From Pseudobacteriovorax sp. (GTDB lineage Bacteria; Bdellovibrionota_B; Oligoflexia; Oligoflexales; Oligoflexaceae), in assembly GCA_013215145.1 (NCBI GenBank), contig JABSRP010000010.1, positions 248,001 through 312,000 on the forward strand: a stretch of 64,000 bases of DNA, given 5' to 3'. Positions 61,784 to 64,000 of this stretch are shown one piece after another. The position numbers and the translations under genes are program-made. The notes beneath the pieces were generated by a model. That model searched no databases. It saw only the letters and a list, made by a program, of their open reading frames with translations, and was not told the origin of the DNA. The first letter of the stretch is position 1; the number at the start of each line of letters is the position of its first letter.

Positions 61784-62608
61784 ATGGAGAATGTAATCAT
61801 GAATACCTTAGTTGAAATAGATTTTAAGAATCCGGTGCCGATTGACTTAGATAATTCAATAGATTTAAGGCTCATATTTGAAAAACTACAAGAGAAAGGA
61901 GGAATCTCGTCCAGATCAAAGTATGCAGATTGGGTTAAAAACAAACTTCGCTATTACACTGAAAACACTGACTACTTTAAGGATCTAAAAAAAACGATCC
62001 GCAAAAACGGAAAAGGTTTTCAGGTCAACATAGACTACTTCACTACCGTTCAAGTCGCCATGGAGATCATCGCCAATGGACACAAGGAGGCCGGTCATGA
62101 AATGCGCCGCTTTCTAACAGAATGCCTCAGGCTTTCCATAGAAAAACCCCAAAAGGTACTTGATAGCTTTGACGTCACCGATCTTCTCAGCATGGCAGCC
62201 AGAGAGATCGCAAAAGAAAGAAAACTAAAAAATCAAGCAATAAGAGACCGCGCAAAAATCGGAGACAGTAAAGTTGCTACCGCCATGGCCACTGCGAGCG
62301 CAATGTCAAGAAAACTTAAGGCAAAAGAAAAGGAGATCGAAAACTTGAAAGTTGCTGTAGGTGAATCAGTAGAGTGGAAAACTGTTATTGGCTGGAAAAA
62401 GTGTATTCCCGTATTTGCGGCATTCTCGCTTACCGATGCGGAGCTTGGAAGATTGCTTGCTGCAAAAGCAAGGTCCATGGGTTTTATCAATCGAAAAATA
62501 GATGATCCGCGTTGGGGAAAGGTTAATGCTTATCACCGGAACGTTGTTCGCCAGCTTCTTGAAGATTCAGGAATTGAGCCAGGAGGGCTTTTTCTTGAAA
62601 ACCAGTAG
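61784..62608 (+). CDS. AntA/AntB antirepressor-domain protein
   Basis: The 274-residue protein has the AntA/AntB layout: RSKYADWVKNKLRYYTENTD, then a strand KGFQVNIDYFTTVQVAMEII, and EMRRFLTECLRLS. The C-terminal half has LGRLLAAKARSMGFINRK and VNAYHRNVVRQLL, typical of the conserved antirepressor C-terminus. It is the second antirepressor-like gene in the early region. AAGGA precedes the ATG. Its end overlaps the resolvase-like gene by 14 bases. Confidence 0.8.
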   Translation: MENVIMNTLVEIDFKNPVPIDLDNSIDLRLIFEKLQEKGGISSRSKYADWVKNKLRYYTENTDYFKDLKKTIRKNGKGFQVNIDYFTTVQVAMEIIANGHKEAGHEMRRFLTECLRLSIEKPQKVLDSFDVTDLLSMAAREIAKERKLKNQAIRDRAKIGDSKVATAMATASAMSRKLKAKEKEIENLKVAVGESVEWKTVIGWKKCIPVFAAFSLTDAELGRLLAAKARSMGFINRKIDDPRWGKVNAYHRNVVRQLLEDSGIEPGGLFLENQ

Positions 62609-62930
62609 CGCAAAGGCCAAGGGAAGAAGGGCGGCGGCAGAGCTTAAGGCTTTGATTCTATACTACTATCCTAGCCTTACAGAAGATGACGTGCGCCTTA
62701 CACCTTCAGGGCTCAATGGTCCAGATATTTTACTTAGCGCAGAGGCTAGAAGGCAGTTTCCTTTTTCTGTGGAGGTAAAAAATCAGGAACGCCTAAAGCT
62801 CTGGGATGCTATCGCGCAAGCAGAAGCAAATAAGGCTGGCAGCGATACTCCTCTTCTTGTTTTCAGACGCAACAGGTCGAAGTTGTATGTTTGTCTTGAG
62901 GCAAATGAGTTTCTAAAAATAATTAGCTAG
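62595..62930 (+). CDS. PD-(D/E)XK nuclease, resolvase or VRR-NUC like
   Basis: The 111-residue protein has KAKGRRAAAELKALILYYYP, the acidic residue in LNGPDILLSAEARRQF, the E-x-K pair in FSVEVKNQERLK, and a late PLLVFRRNRSKLYV strand. This matches small phage nucleases of the VRR-NUC or Holliday-junction resolvase type. TTG 62595 follows AGGAGGG by seven bases; the upstream frame from 62502 has no site. It overlaps the antirepressor end by 14 bases. Confidence 0.7.
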   Translation: MKTSSAKAKGRRAAAELKALILYYYPSLTEDDVRLTPSGLNGPDILLSAEARRQFPFSVEVKNQERLKLWDAIAQAEANKAGSDTPLLVFRRNRSKLYVCLEANEFLKIIS

Positions 62931-62940
62931 ATTCTACAAA

Positions 62941-63031
62941 AGTGTGCAGTTTATTACACTCCCTTTTGAACACGATTGATATATGATGAGCTAAGAACAC
63001 TTCTAAACGAAGTGTTACTACTCTTGTGTTC
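62941..63031. promoter_or_regulatory. Operator-like GAACAC sites before the primase
   Basis: GAACAC occurs at 62968-62973 and 62995-63000, and its complement GTGTTC at 63026-63031. The second site lies in a perfect inverted repeat AACACTTC-TAAAC-GAAGTGTT (62996-63016). An AGTGT/ACACT pair spans 62941-62960, and TATGAT at 62982-62987 could be a -10. Such clustered half-sites suggest a dimeric repressor controlling the primase. Confidence 0.5.
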
Positions 63032-63062
63032 CTATCAAACCTGTTCACTATGTGGGGTCGCA

Positions 63063-64000
63063 ATGAATATTCTTCACGAGCATTATCATGAGCTTGATGA
63101 TTTAGCTGCGCAATGCGGCATCGATTGGTCAAAGGTATCTGATTTCTCGCCAGGCATGCACAAAAACCCTCCCGTGATATCCAAAAAATATAAAAGATCC
63201 ACCTTTTATTACATTGACTACAGGATTCGAAGTGATCAGAGCGAGTATCTAAGGATTACCTTTCACACAAAGAAAAATGGCGGCATGACCCTAACGTGGC
63301 GCTCCACTGAAAAATTCCAAAATGATCAGCGATTTTATGAAGCAAAATTCGACCACCAAAAACCAGTTGACGAAAGGGAATCTTTAAAAGAAATCGAAAA
63401 TGAGAATGGCAGGAAAAAATTCGAGAAGTTTAAGGCGGCATTTGAAAAAGCTCCCAGAGCCTCCCAGCATCCCTATCTTGAGAAAAAAGGACTGAAGGTT
63501 CCTGAAGGGGTATTTGATCTTAGAATTTTATCTGAGTTTGACGCCTATGGAGAGGGCCATCGAAAACATAAAAACCTAGCTTTCCCTCTATATAATCTTA
63601 AGGGCCAAAATGTGGGCTTTCAAAAGATAGCAGCTGACGGCTCAAAGTTTCTAACCCACGGCTGGTATGACGGATCGTATAAGGGAGCTCACACGGTTCT
63701 TGGAAAAATTAAAGATAGCGATACGATCTATGTGGCAGAAGGTTTTGCTACGGGACTTACGATTCATCAGAGCCTTGGAGTTCCTGTCGTTATTGCCGGT
63801 TGGGCGCATAATCTAGAAACTGTCATGAAGCATTTTGACAATAAATACAAGAACTCGAAGGTTGTTTGCCTTGCGGATAATGATGTCTCTGGTAGTGGCA
63901 ACACCGGTATTTTCTTTGCTCTAAAAGCTGCTAGGAGCGTTCGCGGTAGAATTATCTACCCGCCTGCCATTAATGGAAAAAAAACGGACTGGAATGATTT
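63063..64000 (+). CDS. Phage/plasmid-type primase with Toprim domain, truncated
   Basis: The frame runs to the window edge (312 codons seen). An N-terminal segment (about 120 residues) precedes a Toprim core: VYVAEGFATGLTIHQSLGVP with the catalytic glutamate, then VVCLADNDVSGSG with the acidic pair, and ends IYPPAINGKKTDWND. This is the TraC/phage P4-like primase type, usually followed by a helicase. It should start replication of the element. The ATG follows GTGGGG. The start of the Toprim is near residue 220. Confidence 0.85.
   Translation, partial: MNILHEHYHELDDLAAQCGIDWSKVSDFSPGMHKNPPVISKKYKRSTFYYIDYRIRSDQSEYLRITFHTKKNGGMTLTWRSTEKFQNDQRFYEAKFDHQKPVDERESLKEIENENGRKKFEKFKAAFEKAPRASQHPYLEKKGLKVPEGVFDLRILSEFDAYGEGHRKHKNLAFPLYNLKGQNVGFQKIAADGSKFLTHGWYDGSYKGAHTVLGKIKDSDTIYVAEGFATGLTIHQSLGVPVVIAGWAHNLETVMKHFDNKYKNSKVVCLADNDVSGSGNTGIFFALKAARSVRGRIIYPPAINGKKTDWND

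Larger units (their letters stand above)
54492..64000. mobile_element. Integrated prophage or phage-like element, left end
   Basis: The element runs from the tRNA-Arg 3' half to beyond the window. The left end has int, a small HTH gene and an unknown gene, all leftward, with a 565-bp control region and repeat arrays. The right side has XRE and antirepressor proteins, RecE/RecT-like recombination, a resolvase-like nuclease and a primase. This is the layout of a temperate phage early region, but no structural gene is visible, so an integrative plasmid or satellite cannot be excluded. The left limit assumes a crossover in the T-arm; the right attachment site is outside. Confidence 0.8.

Overview
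The window is a piece of chromosome from a Gram-negative bacterium of moderate to low GC content. Seven or more lipoproteins with clear lipoboxes, several exported proteins, TatC, a DUF3108 protein, an MscS channel and a LapA-like protein all imply two membranes. A bifunctional SpoT, heme A synthase, the CheA-like kinase, the PilZ protein and a CFI-box-CTERM protein would fit a free-living, respiring member of the Bdellovibrionota/Oligoflexia or old deltaproteobacterial lineages. That placement is inference; no rRNA is present to test it.

Bases 1 to about 54,400 are core chromosome. In order: the 3' part of polA with tatC; a three-zinc-finger protein and hpf; recD2 with a GT39-type glycosyltransferase; a Ser/Thr kinase, a YbjN-like protein and an alpha/beta hydrolase; yicC-gmk-spoT with a small DsbD-alpha-like protein; a tightly packed leftward run (methyltransferase, ligA, pheA, thioredoxin lipoprotein, ureohydrolase, lipoprotein, galE); a periplasmic binding protein and a methyltransferase; leftward rpsP-rimM-trmD; a metallo-beta-lactamase-fold enzyme; the CFI-box protein; leftward lysA-yhdH-mscS; tesA and an FtsX-type ABC exporter; ctaA; a CheA-like kinase; a CbpA-like J-protein; rpsA; lapA-like; rsmB; and an exported protein that appears to start at ATT.

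From the tRNA-Arg(UCU) gene at 54,437 to the right edge the sequence looks like an integrated prophage or phage-like element. It has a leftward tyrosine recombinase and small helix-turn-helix protein next to the tRNA, an 11-bp direct repeat that looks like integrase arm sites, and a 565-bp divergent control region with two arrays of 12-bp repeats. The rightward set comprises an unknown protein, a collagen-like lipoprotein, an XRE regulator, a RecE-like nuclease with a RecT-like partner, two antirepressor-type proteins, a PD-(D/E)XK resolvase-like nuclease and a Toprim primase cut by the window end. This is the early, recombination and replication half; no head, tail or lysis gene is seen, so the far end and second attachment site lie outside.

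Start codons were chosen by Shine-Dalgarno spacing. TTG and GTG starts are frequent. The points most worth checking are the ATT start at 50,321, the repeat arrays and arm-site repeats of the element, its modular collagen-like lipoprotein, and the repeated zinc-finger protein.
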